Source: Candidatus Poribacteria bacterium
GTDB taxonomy: Bacteria; Poribacteria; WGA-4E; GCA-2687025
Direction of reading: 5' to 3'
DNA length: 64,000 nt
Assembly (NCBI GenBank): GCA_018644665.1
Contig: JABGQA010000088.1
Span: forward strand, 62,001-126,000
Part shown: positions 43,826 through 53,501 of the stretch, in pieces
How positions within the stretch are numbered: the stretch's first letter is position 1
Layout: each line of letters starts with the position of its first letter
Notes under the pieces: model-generated
What the model saw: the letters and a program-made list of their open reading frames with translations, nothing else
Databases searched by the model: none
Told to the model about the DNA's origin: nothing
Made by a program: the position numbers and the translations under genes

Positions 43826-44692
43826 TCACAGCGAGGCGATGAGTGCGTCGCGCATGACGTCGACGGGAGCCGAAGCGCCCGTCCAGCACTCGAAGGCGAT
43901 GGCGGCCTGATGTACCAGCATCGACAGGCCGTTCAGAACGTCGCACCCGTTGGCCGCGGCCGCTTTCAGCAGGTCGGTCTCGGGCGGCGAGTAGACAATA
44001 TCGTACACTACGAGCGGCGGGGCCAAGAGGCGCCCGTCGACGTTCAGCGGCGTCGACCCATGCATTCCGCCCGACGTGGTGTTCACCAGCATCGCGGCGC
44101 CCGGCAGAGCCTCTTCCAGCGAGTCCGACGTGAGTGCGCAGCCTCGCGCTGCAACGCCCATCCGATCGCGGGCCCTGGCGGCAAGGTCGACGGCGCGTGA
44201 CTCCGTCCTGTTCACAATGACGATCTCGGAGACGCCGACGCTGCCCAACGCGGCGACGACGGCCCGCGCCGCGCCTCCCGCGCCGAGGACGACCACCCGC
44301 TCGCCGTCGGGGACGGCTACGTCGTGATCCCGCATCGCGGCGAGGAATCCCCGAGCGTCGGTATTGTCGCCACGGATGCGCCCGTCCGGCTCGCCGTCGG
44401 GGTCGAATGTGAGTGTGTTGATGGCGCCGATGAACGACGCTTCGTCGCTCACACAGTCCACCAGGTCCAGGAGGGCGGGCTTGTGCGGGACCGTCGCGTT
44501 GATTCCTCGCACGCCAGCCGCGCGGAATCCCGCGACGGCACTCTTGAGATCCTCCGCGACGACGTGGAACGGCACGTACACCCAGTCGAGACCCAGCGCC
44601 GCGAACGCCGCGTTGTGCATTGCCGGCGACCGCGTGTGTGAGATCGGATCGCCGATCACCCCCGCGATCTGGGTCCTACCGGTGATGTTCAC
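43826..44692 (-). CDS. aroE: Shikimate dehydrogenase
   Basis: 'GVIGDPISHTRSPAMHNAAFAALGLDWVYVPFHV', 'GINATVPHKPALLDLVD', 'GDNTDARGF', 'VVLGAGGAARAVVAAL'. GTG start overlapping the upstream gene stop (GTGA). Confidence 0.95.
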   Translation of the reverse strand: MNITGRTQIAGVIGDPISHTRSPAMHNAAFAALGLDWVYVPFHVVAEDLKSAVAGFRAAGVRGINATVPHKPALLDLVDCVSDEASFIGAINTLTFDPDGEPDGRIRGDNTDARGFLAAMRDHDVAVPDGERVVVLGAGGAARAVVAALGSVGVSEIVIVNRTESRAVDLAARARDRMGVAARGCALTSDSLEEALPGAAMLVNTTSGGMHGSTPLNVDGRLLAPPLVVYDIVYSPPETDLLKAAAANGCDVLNGLSMLVHQAAIAFECWTGASAPVDVMRDALIASL

Positions 44693-47600
44693 GGAGCGCT
44701 TTCGTGGTCGAGTTCGTCGGATTGGCCGACGCCGCGGGCGTCCAGCAGCTTCTGCACGCGACGGCGCGCCACGTCCATCGTGGGATACCGAATGTCTCGA
44801 TACCCGCGCACCTCCTCGGGACACTCCAGCGCCTCGACCATCCGCATGTAGCTCGCCTCGTCCGCATAGGAGAATCGCTGCACGATGCCGATGTACCAAT
44901 CGCGGAATTCGCGTTCTCGCCGGTGCCACGCCGGCAACATCTTACGCAGGAACTTCATGCGGCGCATCGCGCGCAGGTGCCAATCCCGAGTTCGCATGCG
45001 GAACTCAACGTCCCGTCCGAATATGGTGAACACCGGCCGATTAAGGTGCGTGTACTTGATGGAGTCGCCGTTCGCGGGCTCCACGCCATACCGCGCGTAG
45101 TCGCGTCTGCGCTTCTCTTCGCTCGTCAGCAGATGCGCGACGTAAACCTCGTCCTTGATGCACATCGCCTTGTGCAGGTAGTGAATCACGGCGCATGTCG
45201 CGGCATAGCCACGCGCCGCGTCGTCGTCGGCGTACACCTGCAACACCAGATCCACGTAGCGCCGCGCGAACGCCGCGTCCTGGTACTGGATCATGTCGTA
45301 GATGCGGATCGCGGCGTGCCGTTGCTCGTCGGGTGGCAGTTCCGCAAGCGCGTTCACCGCGCCACGCGCCATTTCCTCGTACACGCGCGCGATCTTGTCG
45401 CCGCGCTTGCCGTGGCGCCCGCGCAGTATACCCGATTTGTCCGCGATCGCCTCTTCCGTCGTCTGGTCGACATCCGCCTCGAAGCGCTCGGGCTGCTCGG
45501 CCATCACGCGGCCGATGCGGAAGGCGTCCAGGTTTGCGGAGATGTCGCGCGCAGGCACGCTATGCTCGATGGCCCAGAGCATCGTATCCAACGAGAAGGG
45601 TAAGAGCCCTCGCTGGTACGCGGTCCCGAGGAGCATCAGGTTGCCGTATATCTTGTTCCCGAGGAACTTCTCGGAGACCGTGGCGAAGTCCGCGGCGAAG
45701 TAGCCTCCGTCGACGGTCTGGGCGCGTACGCGCGCGTCGATGTCCTCGGCGTCGTAGTCGGCGCGGCCGATGAGCATCGGGATCGTGTCCGTCTTGGCGG
45801 TGTTCAGGACCACGCGCGTGCGGTCCCGCGCCGCGAGCCGCATTTTGCCGTCCGCGTCCATCGCGCGAGCCGCCTCCAAGGCGTCCATCCCCAGAACCAC
45901 GTCGGCCTTGCCGGCCGGTATCAGCGTGGACAGCACCGTCTCCGGGTCCTTCGACAGGATGAGATGCCCGTAGACGCCGCCGTTGCGGATGGCCAGACCC
46001 TTCTTGTCACAAAAGCGGACATCGTAGCCGTCCCTATGCCCCGCCTGGGTCAGCACCGCGGAGAGGACGCCGATGCCCATGCCACCGACGCCCGCGGAGT
46101 AGATGTTGTAGACATCGTCGAAGTCGGCGCTGCGGGGTTCCGACTCGGGATGCACCGGGAAGTCCTGCGCTTGCGGGCGCGCCGTCCGCTCGACCGTCAC
46201 CTCCTCGAAGGAGGGGCAGACCAACGCCTTCGCGCACGCCAGGTCGGCCACGCAGGTAGATCGGTCGGTTTCGATCTTGGGACCGTAATCCGTGTCCACG
46301 ATCTTCAGGGCCGGGCAGCCCGTGAATCTTGTGCATTCCAGGCAGAACTCACATGCCTCGGGCGTGATGTTCACATGCGTTTCGCTGCGCACGAAGCCCT
46401 GCTCGGCGATCACCTTCGCCTTTTCGCGTCGCTTCTTGCGATGGTGGGTGATCCCGCATTCCTTGTCCGCGATGACGATCTTCACGCCGTCGTGGAGAAT
46501 TGTGGACTCCAGCAGCTTCCTGAACGAGTCGTGGTCCGACGGGTCGGCGCGGACGATCAGACTGTCGTGCGTGCCAGCGAGGCCCCTCAGCGTCTGCTCG
46601 ATGTCTTGGACGCGCGTCGGATTGCCCATCAGGTCGTGTTCGAGGCCGGGCGTCGTCTGGTGCCCCGTCATCCCGGTGGTCTTGTTGTCCAGGATGATGT
46701 ACGTGATGTCCTGCCCATGCTTGATCGAATCGGAAATCCCGATCACGCCGCTGTGGAAGAACGTCGAGTCGCCCATGAAGACGACCTGCTTGTTCGTGAT
46801 GAACTTGTCGATACCCGCGCCCGTGCCGCCCCCGCCAAGGCCCATCCCCGAGAGGTTCACCATGAGATGGTCGAACGGCTCGAAGGTGAACATGCTGTAG
46901 CAGCCAATGTCGCCGTGGAACACGACCTTCGTCGGGCCGGTCCCGTAGTTCTTCTCCATGTACTCCGGGTCCGCGAGGTCCAGGTACATGCGCTCCAGGA
47001 TGGCGCCCGAGTCTCGATGTGGGCATCCCGGACAGAAGCCCGGCGTGCGTGCGGGCAGCATTGAGAGTTGTGTCGAGTCGAACGCGGAAGCCGGCGGCTC
47101 TGGGGCGGTCACGAACGCCTTCTCCCGGGCGAGGCGCTCTGGCGTGACGCGGACGTCGTCCACATGCTCTAGCAACGGGATGATGCAGGAGAGGACGATC
47201 GTCGGGTTCAGGCCCTGCGTTACCGGGAACCCGTCGAGACCGAAGGGGAACCGCTTGCCCCAGACCGGCGGTGCGTCTTCCACGACGCCATCGCGCGCGG
47301 CGTCGCTCAGAAGCTCCTTGATCCCACCCTCCATCAACGGCCGACGTTCCTCCGCCACGATGAGGTGGTCGACCGTGGCGGCGAACTCGAAGATGTATTC
47401 CGAGTCGATGGGATACGACATCCCCATCTTCAGGATGGGTATCTGTCCCTGCAAGCCAAGCTCATGCAGCGCGTGTTCGAGGTACAGATAGGCCCCGCCG
47501 CTCGCGACGAATCCCACCTGCGAGTGCGGTTTCGGGTGCACGATGCGGTTCACACCCATGTCGCGCGCGCGGCGGAGGATCAGCGGGAACCTCTCGTTGA

Positions 47601-48279
47601 CGACGTCCCGCTCCATCCGCGCCGTTTCGGGCGGCAGGATGATCCTGTCCTGACGGTTGATCTTGTCGGGATCGATCGATGTCGGGTTGTTCGGCGTGAT
47701 GTCGAGCGCGGGATGGGGCGACACGGACACGGCGCCTCCGCCATCCGCCTGATACGTCGTGATGATGTAGGCGATGTAGAGTCCCGTTTCCGCCGACAAA
47801 TCGAGCCCCAGCTCCACCCAGTCCTTGATCTCCTGGAAGGTGCTGGGTTCGAGCGTCGGGAGGAAGAGATGCTGTGCGATGTAGCGTGAATCCGACGGGA
47901 CCTGCGTCGAGTCGCTGTGCGGGTCTTCGCCCATGACCACCACGGCCCCGCCGACGGCGCCGGCCATGTTGCTGATGGCCAAGGCGTCGCTGGCGACGTG
48001 CACGCCGACGCTCTTCATGAACGAGATCGCGCGCAGGTTCGCCATCTGCGCGCCGTTCAGCCGTGCCGCGCTGAGCGCCTCGTTGTTGGCAAGTTGGGCG
48101 AGTACGCCATGCTCCTGAAGCGGCTTCCCGTGGCGCTCGATGATGTCGAACACTTCGGCAATCGGCGACCCTGGATAGCCTGTAAGCAGATTCACCCGGC
48201 CTTCGAGTCCGCCCTTCACGAGCAGCTCGCAGCCCGTGTAGACGTTCCGGCCGTCCTCTTGAAAGAAGCGGTCCGCCAT
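44689..48279 (-). CDS. Indolepyruvate:ferredoxin oxidoreductase family, fused alpha/beta-type large protein
   Basis: 'LLTGYPGSPIAEVFDIIERHG', TPP-binding 'VFMGDSTFFHSGVIGISDSIKHGQDITYIILDNKTTGMTGHQ', Cys motif 'CEFCLECTRFTGCPAL', gamma-type 'AGVGGMGIGVLSAVLTQAG'. Confidence 0.88.
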   Translation of the reverse strand: MADRFFQEDGRNVYTGCELLVKGGLEGRVNLLTGYPGSPIAEVFDIIERHGKPLQEHGVLAQLANNEALSAARLNGAQMANLRAISFMKSVGVHVASDALAISNMAGAVGGAVVVMGEDPHSDSTQVPSDSRYIAQHLFLPTLEPSTFQEIKDWVELGLDLSAETGLYIAYIITTYQADGGGAVSVSPHPALDITPNNPTSIDPDKINRQDRIILPPETARMERDVVNERFPLILRRARDMGVNRIVHPKPHSQVGFVASGGAYLYLEHALHELGLQGQIPILKMGMSYPIDSEYIFEFAATVDHLIVAEERRPLMEGGIKELLSDAARDGVVEDAPPVWGKRFPFGLDGFPVTQGLNPTIVLSCIIPLLEHVDDVRVTPERLAREKAFVTAPEPPASAFDSTQLSMLPARTPGFCPGCPHRDSGAILERMYLDLADPEYMEKNYGTGPTKVVFHGDIGCYSMFTFEPFDHLMVNLSGMGLGGGGTGAGIDKFITNKQVVFMGDSTFFHSGVIGISDSIKHGQDITYIILDNKTTGMTGHQTTPGLEHDLMGNPTRVQDIEQTLRGLAGTHDSLIVRADPSDHDSFRKLLESTILHDGVKIVIADKECGITHHRKKRREKAKVIAEQGFVRSETHVNITPEACEFCLECTRFTGCPALKIVDTDYGPKIETDRSTCVADLACAKALVCPSFEEVTVERTARPQAQDFPVHPESEPRSADFDDVYNIYSAGVGGMGIGVLSAVLTQAGHRDGYDVRFCDKKGLAIRNGGVYGHLILSKDPETVLSTLIPAGKADVVLGMDALEAARAMDADGKMRLAARDRTRVVLNTAKTDTIPMLIGRADYDAEDIDARVRAQTVDGGYFAADFATVSEKFLGNKIYGNLMLLGTAYQRGLLPFSLDTMLWAIEHSVPARDISANLDAFRIGRVMAEQPERFEADVDQTTEEAIADKSGILRGRHGKRGDKIARVYEEMARGAVNALAELPPDEQRHAAIRIYDMIQYQDAAFARRYVDLVLQVYADDDAARGYAATCAVIHYLHKAMCIKDEVYVAHLLTSEEKRRRDYARYGVEPANGDSIKYTHLNRPVFTIFGRDVEFRMRTRDWHLRAMRRMKFLRKMLPAWHRREREFRDWYIGIVQRFSYADEASYMRMVEALECPEEVRGYRDIRYPTMDVARRRVQKLLDARGVGQSDELDHESAP

Positions 48280-48310
48280 GATGATTCTCTTTCGACCCAG
48301 CGCGCCGGGC

Positions 48311-50044
48311 TCAGGATCGGCGTTTGGGTCTCTTGGCTGACGAAGGCGTCGCGCGCATCAGTTCGCGAGCGTGCGCCTTGCTCGTCTCCGTGGCGCCGCC
48401 GAGCATATTGGCCAGTTCCGCGACGCGGCTTTCCTCGTCCAACTGAGTCGCGGTCGTTCGCGTGCGTTCCCGGTCAACGGTCTTTTCGACTCGGAAGTGC
48501 CTGTCCGCCATCGCGGCGATCTGGGGCAGGTGGGTGATGCACACGACCTGCCGTGACTCCGCCAATTGGCGCAACTTCCGCCCGACCACCGTCGCGGTGG
48601 CGCCCCCGATGCCGGAGTCCACTTCATCGAATACGAGGGTAGATACGCGATCCATTTCACTCAGGACGGTCTTGAGCGCGAGCATCACGCGGGAGATCTC
48701 GCCGCCGGACGCGATCCGGTTCAGCGGCCGCGGAGCTTCGCCCACGTTCGGAGCGATGAGGAACTCCACGTCGTCGACTCCTCCGGCGCCTAATTTGTAG
48801 CTCTTTCCACCCCGCTTTATCAAGCCGTTGGGCGCTTCGACGGGTTCTACGCGCACGTGGAAATCCGCCTTGTCCATGCCGAGCTCACGCAGTTCGGCGG
48901 CGACCGCCTTCTCCAGCCCCTCGGCCGCCGACCGACGCGCGTCGGACAGGGCGAGAGCCTGCTCGGTCGCTTGGCGCAACTCCGCGCGGAGCTCTCCGAC
49001 GAGACGCCGGATGGCATCCGCTCCGCCGGTGATCCGCCGTAGCTTCTCCTTCGCGTCCTCGTGGTAGCGCAACACGTCGGCGATCGTGTCGCCGTACTTC
49101 CGCTTCAATTGATAGATCAGGTCGAGTCGTTCGCCAACCGTCGAGAGTCGCCCTGGGCTCGCGTCGAGTTCGTCGCGGTAGTCGCGCAGTTGCAGCGCGA
49201 TGTCTTCGAGTTCGTAGTACGCCGCGTTGAGGCGGCTCTCCAGGGGCTTTACCGAGTCGTCGAGTTCGCGTAGTCCCTGCAATTCGGTCAGCGCGGCGCG
49301 CAGTTGCTCGAGGACAGCCGCGTCGTCGGACCCGTGCAGTCGCTCCTGCAGCGAATCCGCCGCGTCGTGGATCTTCTCGGCGTTTAGGAGGCGTCGTCGC
49401 TCGGCGTCGAGCTTCTCTTCCTCGCCGTCCCGCAACGCCGCGCGGTCTAGCTCATCCACCTCGTGGGTGAGTAGCTCGCGCTCGCGCTCGGCGGCCCTCT
49501 GATTCTGCTGGTGGTCTCGCAGTTCGCGCCGGAGCGTCAGTATGCGTTCGTGGCATGCCGCGACCGCCGTCCGCAGGCCCTCGACGCCCGCGAAGGCGTC
49601 CACCAGATCCATATGCGTCTGCACGCGGAAGAGAGACTGGTGCTCGTGCTGGCCGTGTATGTCGATGCACGCCTCGCCGACCACGCGAAGCATGGAGTTG
49701 GTGGTTAGGCTGCCGTTGAGCTGCGCCCGGGTGCGCCCGGCGGCGTTCACGCGCCGGGTCACGATCAGGGGCTCGTCGTCGCGCATCTCGATCCCGGCGT
49801 CGTGGAGGAGCCCTCGCACGTCGGCGGGTATCTCGAACTCCAGCGCCGCCTCGACGCGCGCCGCATCTTCACCCGTGCGGACGAGTTCCGGGCCGCTGCG
49901 CTCACCGATCACGAGCCCGAGGGCGCCGAGGATGATGGACTTGCCCGCGCCGGTCTCGCCGGTGAGCACGTTGAACCCCCGCGCGAACTCGAGGGTGAGT
50001 TCGTCGATCACCGCAAGGTTCTTGATGTGGAGTTCATGAAGCAT
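48311..50044 (-). CDS. recN: DNA repair protein RecN
   Basis: 'MLHELHIKNLAVIDELTLEFARGFNVLTGETGAGKSIILGALGLVIG', 'STLVFDEVDSGIGGATATVVGRKL', 'QVVCITHLPQIAAMADRHF'. Confidence 0.96.
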   Translation of the reverse strand: MLHELHIKNLAVIDELTLEFARGFNVLTGETGAGKSIILGALGLVIGERSGPELVRTGEDAARVEAALEFEIPADVRGLLHDAGIEMRDDEPLIVTRRVNAAGRTRAQLNGSLTTNSMLRVVGEACIDIHGQHEHQSLFRVQTHMDLVDAFAGVEGLRTAVAACHERILTLRRELRDHQQNQRAAERERELLTHEVDELDRAALRDGEEEKLDAERRRLLNAEKIHDAADSLQERLHGSDDAAVLEQLRAALTELQGLRELDDSVKPLESRLNAAYYELEDIALQLRDYRDELDASPGRLSTVGERLDLIYQLKRKYGDTIADVLRYHEDAKEKLRRITGGADAIRRLVGELRAELRQATEQALALSDARRSAAEGLEKAVAAELRELGMDKADFHVRVEPVEAPNGLIKRGGKSYKLGAGGVDDVEFLIAPNVGEAPRPLNRIASGGEISRVMLALKTVLSEMDRVSTLVFDEVDSGIGGATATVVGRKLRQLAESRQVVCITHLPQIAAMADRHFRVEKTVDRERTRTTATQLDEESRVAELANMLGGATETSKAHARELMRATPSSAKRPKRRS

Positions 50045-50047
50045 AGT

Positions 50048-50926
50048 CTAGCTTCGCGGCAGATCGCCCAGGTGCAGCTTCGCGCGTACGACGCCGAAGA
50101 AATCGCGCTCCCGCGACCGAATGAGGGTCAGCGCTTTGTCGGCGCGCCGGGCCCGAATCTCACTGCCCTCCACCAGAGAGTGCTGCTCCTGTCCGTCCGC
50201 GCGGAGCACGCCACTCGGAGTGGTGGAAGTGACCGTGAGCGTAATGTGACACGACGCGGGCATGACAATGGGCCGCATAGCGAGGACGAACGCCGAAATG
50301 GGCGTGAGCAGTAGCACATCGCAACCGGGGTGTATGAGCGGCCCGCCTGCCGCGACAGAGTGCGCCGTCGACCCGGTCGGCGTAGCGACGATCATGCCGT
50401 CTCCGCGGAACGAGAACAGCCGTCCGCCGTCCGCGGACACTTCCAGCGACAGAAGGTGCGCGTTCTCCCGCACGACGATGTCGTTCAGCGCGTAGCCATG
50501 CGCCTGTCGCGTCTCGTCGACAACGACTTCGTACTCGATCATCGCACGTTGCTCGGTTTCGTAGTCACCGCGCAGCACGCGATCCAACGCGCTTTCCGTT
50601 TCGTCGCGCGTGAAGGCGGTAAGGAACCCGAGGTGTCCCATGTTCACCGCAAGGATAGGCACGTTCTCGGAGCCGGTCGTGCGCGCGACTCCCAAGAGCG
50701 TGCCGTCGCCCCCGAGGACCACGAGCGTGTCAGCTCCCGCGACGACCTCCGCGCATGGGTGGAGAGGCATCGCCGGCGCCGGAGGGGGGTCTACTACTAC
50801 GTCGGCGACGGCCACGGAGACCTCGGCCCCGCGGTCTTCCAGCCACGCGGAGGCCCGTTCCGCTACGCCGAAGGCGTCCTTCAGCTTCGGATTCACGATG
50901 AAGCCGATGCGGCGTGGAGTCGTCAT
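50048..50926 (-). CDS. nadK: NAD kinase
   Basis: 'TLVVLGGDGTLLGVAR', 'NMGHLGFLTAF', 'RGDGMIVATPTGSTAHSVAAGGPLIHP'. Start ATG 50924-50926. Confidence 0.95.
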   Translation of the reverse strand: MTTPRRIGFIVNPKLKDAFGVAERASAWLEDRGAEVSVAVADVVVDPPPAPAMPLHPCAEVVAGADTLVVLGGDGTLLGVARTTGSENVPILAVNMGHLGFLTAFTRDETESALDRVLRGDYETEQRAMIEYEVVVDETRQAHGYALNDIVVRENAHLLSLEVSADGGRLFSFRGDGMIVATPTGSTAHSVAAGGPLIHPGCDVLLLTPISAFVLAMRPIVMPASCHITLTVTSTTPSGVLRADGQEQHSLVEGSEIRARRADKALTLIRSRERDFFGVVRAKLHLGDLPRS

Positions 50927-51582
50927 CACAAGACCATCTTTACCACGACGAAGCCGCCGATGAGCAGCACGGTGAAGACCACCACGAGCATGTCGAAATA
51001 CCGGTCCACCCACGGCATGATCGCTGGCCCGGCCACGCGCAGCAGACCGCCCTCTAGGAAGAACCGCGCCCCGCGTCCGACACACGACGCCCCGATCAAG
51101 ACCGGCAGCGCCACCGTTCCATTCCATCCCGCGAGTATCGTGAACACCTTGTAGGGTATCGGGGTGAAGCCCGCGACCACGATGGCCGCGAAGCCGTTCT
51201 CGCCGTACCTGGCGAGCACTTCCTCCACCTCGTGCGTGATCCCATAGAATTCGAAGATCGCGCGGCCCACGGTGCCATAGAGGAAATAGCCAATCGCCCA
51301 GCCACCCACACCCCCGATGACCGAGCCCAGGGTGCAGATGAACGCGAACCGCAACGCCCGCTTCGGCGCCGACGCGCCCAGAGGCAGCAGCAGCACATCC
51401 GGCGGTATCGGGAAGAACGACGACTCCATCGCCGCGATCAGGAAGAGCCACGCCGACGCGTGCCGCGATTCCGCCCGGGCCTCCACCCACGCCTTCACGC
51501 GCCGAACGTGCCGGAAGACGCCCCAACCTTCCACGTGAACGGCCGGTTCCGGCGCCGCGTCGTTCGGTGTCTCGTCTTCCAT
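50926..51582 (-). CDS. DedA/VTT-family membrane protein
   Basis: 'ESSFFPIPPDVLLLPLGA', 'VGGWAIGYFLYGTVGRAIFEFYG', 'GFTPIPYKVFTILAGWNG'. Confidence 0.82.
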   Translation of the reverse strand: MEDETPNDAAPEPAVHVEGWGVFRHVRRVKAWVEARAESRHASAWLFLIAAMESSFFPIPPDVLLLPLGASAPKRALRFAFICTLGSVIGGVGGWAIGYFLYGTVGRAIFEFYGITHEVEEVLARYGENGFAAIVVAGFTPIPYKVFTILAGWNGTVALPVLIGASCVGRGARFFLEGGLLRVAGPAIMPWVDRYFDMLVVVFTVLLIGGFVVVKMVL

Positions 51583-51876
51583 CCAGGCCTCTCCAATGCC
51601 GGGCGTCCCGGCGGGCAATTCGCCCTATAGTGCCGTGGCGCGTCCGTGCGTGGCAAGCGTCGGAACGGCGGGAACCCTTTCATTGACTGCGTTCGGGCGG
51701 GTCCGTATAATGCCGCATCGTCCTGCCCTTCGATCACCGACGCCATCGCCGCGCGAGGATTCCCCATGCAAGCCGTCCGTCGGGAACGCTGCTGGGGGAG
51801 GAATGGGGTAGGTGCGGATTGCCCGCCACCGTCGCAGGTCGCCAGACACAGCGTTGAGCCGTGTGACCACCGGATT

Positions 51877-52040
51877 CCTTCCCCTCGCAGGGGAAGGCTA
51901 GGATGGGGTCCAGGTTGCGCCGGCGCCACGCGCACGCCTGTACGACCCATCTGCGTCGGTGGTGGCCAACATGCTGATCTTCGACGTCGCGCGTCGACAA
52001 GGCGTGGACCCCATCTCAATCTTCCCCTGCTAGGGGAAGA
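51877..52040. repeat. Inverted-repeat element with hairpin-forming arms (REP-doublet/MITE-like)
   Basis: Arm 1 CCTTCCCCTCGCAGGGGAAGGCTAGGATGGGGTCCA (51877-51912), arm 2 TGGACCCCATCTCAATCTTCCCCTGCTAGGGGAAGA (52005-52040), near reverse complements; each arm has an internal hairpin (TTCCCCT...AGGGGAA). Confidence 0.75.
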
Positions 52041-52041
52041 C

Positions 52042-53484
52042 GTTCGCTGCTCTGCGCCTGGCGTAGGGGCGCTGCTTGTTGCTGCGTTGCTGTTGCTCGC
52101 TTCATGCTTGTCCAGCGCGACGGCGCACGAGGCGGGGCAGCCGCTCTCGCCTGGAGCGGTCGTGCAGGCGTTCGAATCCGCCCTCGTGGACGTCGTGCGC
52201 GAGAGCCGAGAGTCCGTAGTCGCCATACGGGCACAGGACGTCACGACGCCCGTGGCGGCGAGCCCGAGACTGCGTGGACGCCGCATTCCCCACACGAGCG
52301 GGGCTGGGTTCTTCATCCATCCCGACGGCTACATCCTCACGAACGATCACGTCGTGCACGACGCGGTCGACATCTACGTCACCCTGTCCGGCGGCGAGCG
52401 GCTCGAAGCCACGTTGACAGGGACCGACGCGAACACGGACCTCGCGGTCATCAAGGTGGAACTGGACGAGCCCGCCCGTGTGATGCCTCCCGGCGACTCG
52501 GACGCCGCGCAGGTCGGGCAATTCGTCATCAGCCTCGGCAACCCGCTCAGTCTCGACTTCTCCGCGAACATCGGAATCATCAGCGCCAAGGGCCGCGGCA
52601 ATCTCATCGGTGGCGGCGACGGCGACCTCATCCGCTATCAGGACTTCATCCAGACCGACGCTTACATGAACCGTGGCAACAGCGGCGGGCCTCTCATCAA
52701 CTTGCGGGGCGAGGCCATCGGCGTGAACTCTATGATCCGCACGCAGGGCCGCGACTCCGACGAGTACATTGGCCTCGGCTTCGCGATACCGATGAAGATC
52801 GCGGCCTCAGTGAGCGCGGACATCATCGAACACGGACACGTGATCCGTGGGTGGCTGGGCATCGAATTCAGGTCGACGCCCGAGGGAATCCGCGTGCTGC
52901 GCGTTGTCCCCGGGTCGCCCGCGCAGGTTGGCGACCTTCGCGCTGGAGATGTCATCACGGCTGTCGACGGCGTGGACCTCCGCGGCGGGGCTCCGCACGT
53001 CGAGCCAGCGTTCAAGTGGACGATCGCCACGGCTCCACTGGACACGGGAATCCCCTTCGCAATATCGAGGGACGGGACGTCCGAGACGCTGACCGTCGCC
53101 CTCCAGCAGATGCCGGACGAGTATTCGGGCGTAACGCGCCTGAGATTCCCGCTCGTGTCGGCGCTCGGTGTGCGCGTACGGCCTCTGCCGGCTGAGGCGG
53201 CCGTGGTGCACGGCTTCGACAAGGGTGACGAGGGTCTCATCATCGAGGACGTCAGCCGAGACGGCGTGGCTGCCGCGGCCGGCGTTGGGCGCGGCGCGCT
53301 GATCGTCTCGGTCGGAGGCCTGACGGTATACACGACCGAGTCACTGGAGGCGACGCTGCGGCATGCTGCCGGGAGTTCGAGCCGGCCGATCTCCATTGAG
53401 ATCAAGCTGCGCAACACGGCAGGGACGAAGAAGCTCGCGATACCGTCCGAACCTTTCCGCAAGCTGCTCGAAGACAAAGACTAG
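52042..53484 (+). CDS. HtrA/DegP-like S1C serine protease with PDZ domains
   Basis: 'PHTSGAGFFIHPDGYILTNDHVVHDAVDIYVTLSGGERLEATLTGTDANTDLAVIKVE', catalytic 'TDAYMNRGNSGGPLINLRGEAIGVNSM', two PDZ-like segments. Start unresolved: no ATG/GTG immediately 5' of the signal-like 'GVGALLVAALLLLASCLSSATA'; ORF track opens at 51646. Confidence 0.88.
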   Translation, partial: VRCSAPGVGALLVAALLLLASCLSSATAHEAGQPLSPGAVVQAFESALVDVVRESRESVVAIRAQDVTTPVAASPRLRGRRIPHTSGAGFFIHPDGYILTNDHVVHDAVDIYVTLSGGERLEATLTGTDANTDLAVIKVELDEPARVMPPGDSDAAQVGQFVISLGNPLSLDFSANIGIISAKGRGNLIGGGDGDLIRYQDFIQTDAYMNRGNSGGPLINLRGEAIGVNSMIRTQGRDSDEYIGLGFAIPMKIAASVSADIIEHGHVIRGWLGIEFRSTPEGIRVLRVVPGSPAQVGDLRAGDVITAVDGVDLRGGAPHVEPAFKWTIATAPLDTGIPFAISRDGTSETLTVALQQMPDEYSGVTRLRFPLVSALGVRVRPLPAEAAVVHGFDKGDEGLIIEDVSRDGVAAAAGVGRGALIVSVGGLTVYTTESLEATLRHAAGSSSRPISIEIKLRNTAGTKKLAIPSEPFRKLLEDKD

Positions 53485-53501
53485 ACGCGGGAACATGGAA
53501 A

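Noticed and set aside
44704-47064. 299-aa (44704..45603) and 366-aa (45964..47064) ORFs antisense to the indolepyruvate oxidoreductase gene
   Set aside because: No domain-like motifs; wholly antisense to a convincing 1196-aa CDS.
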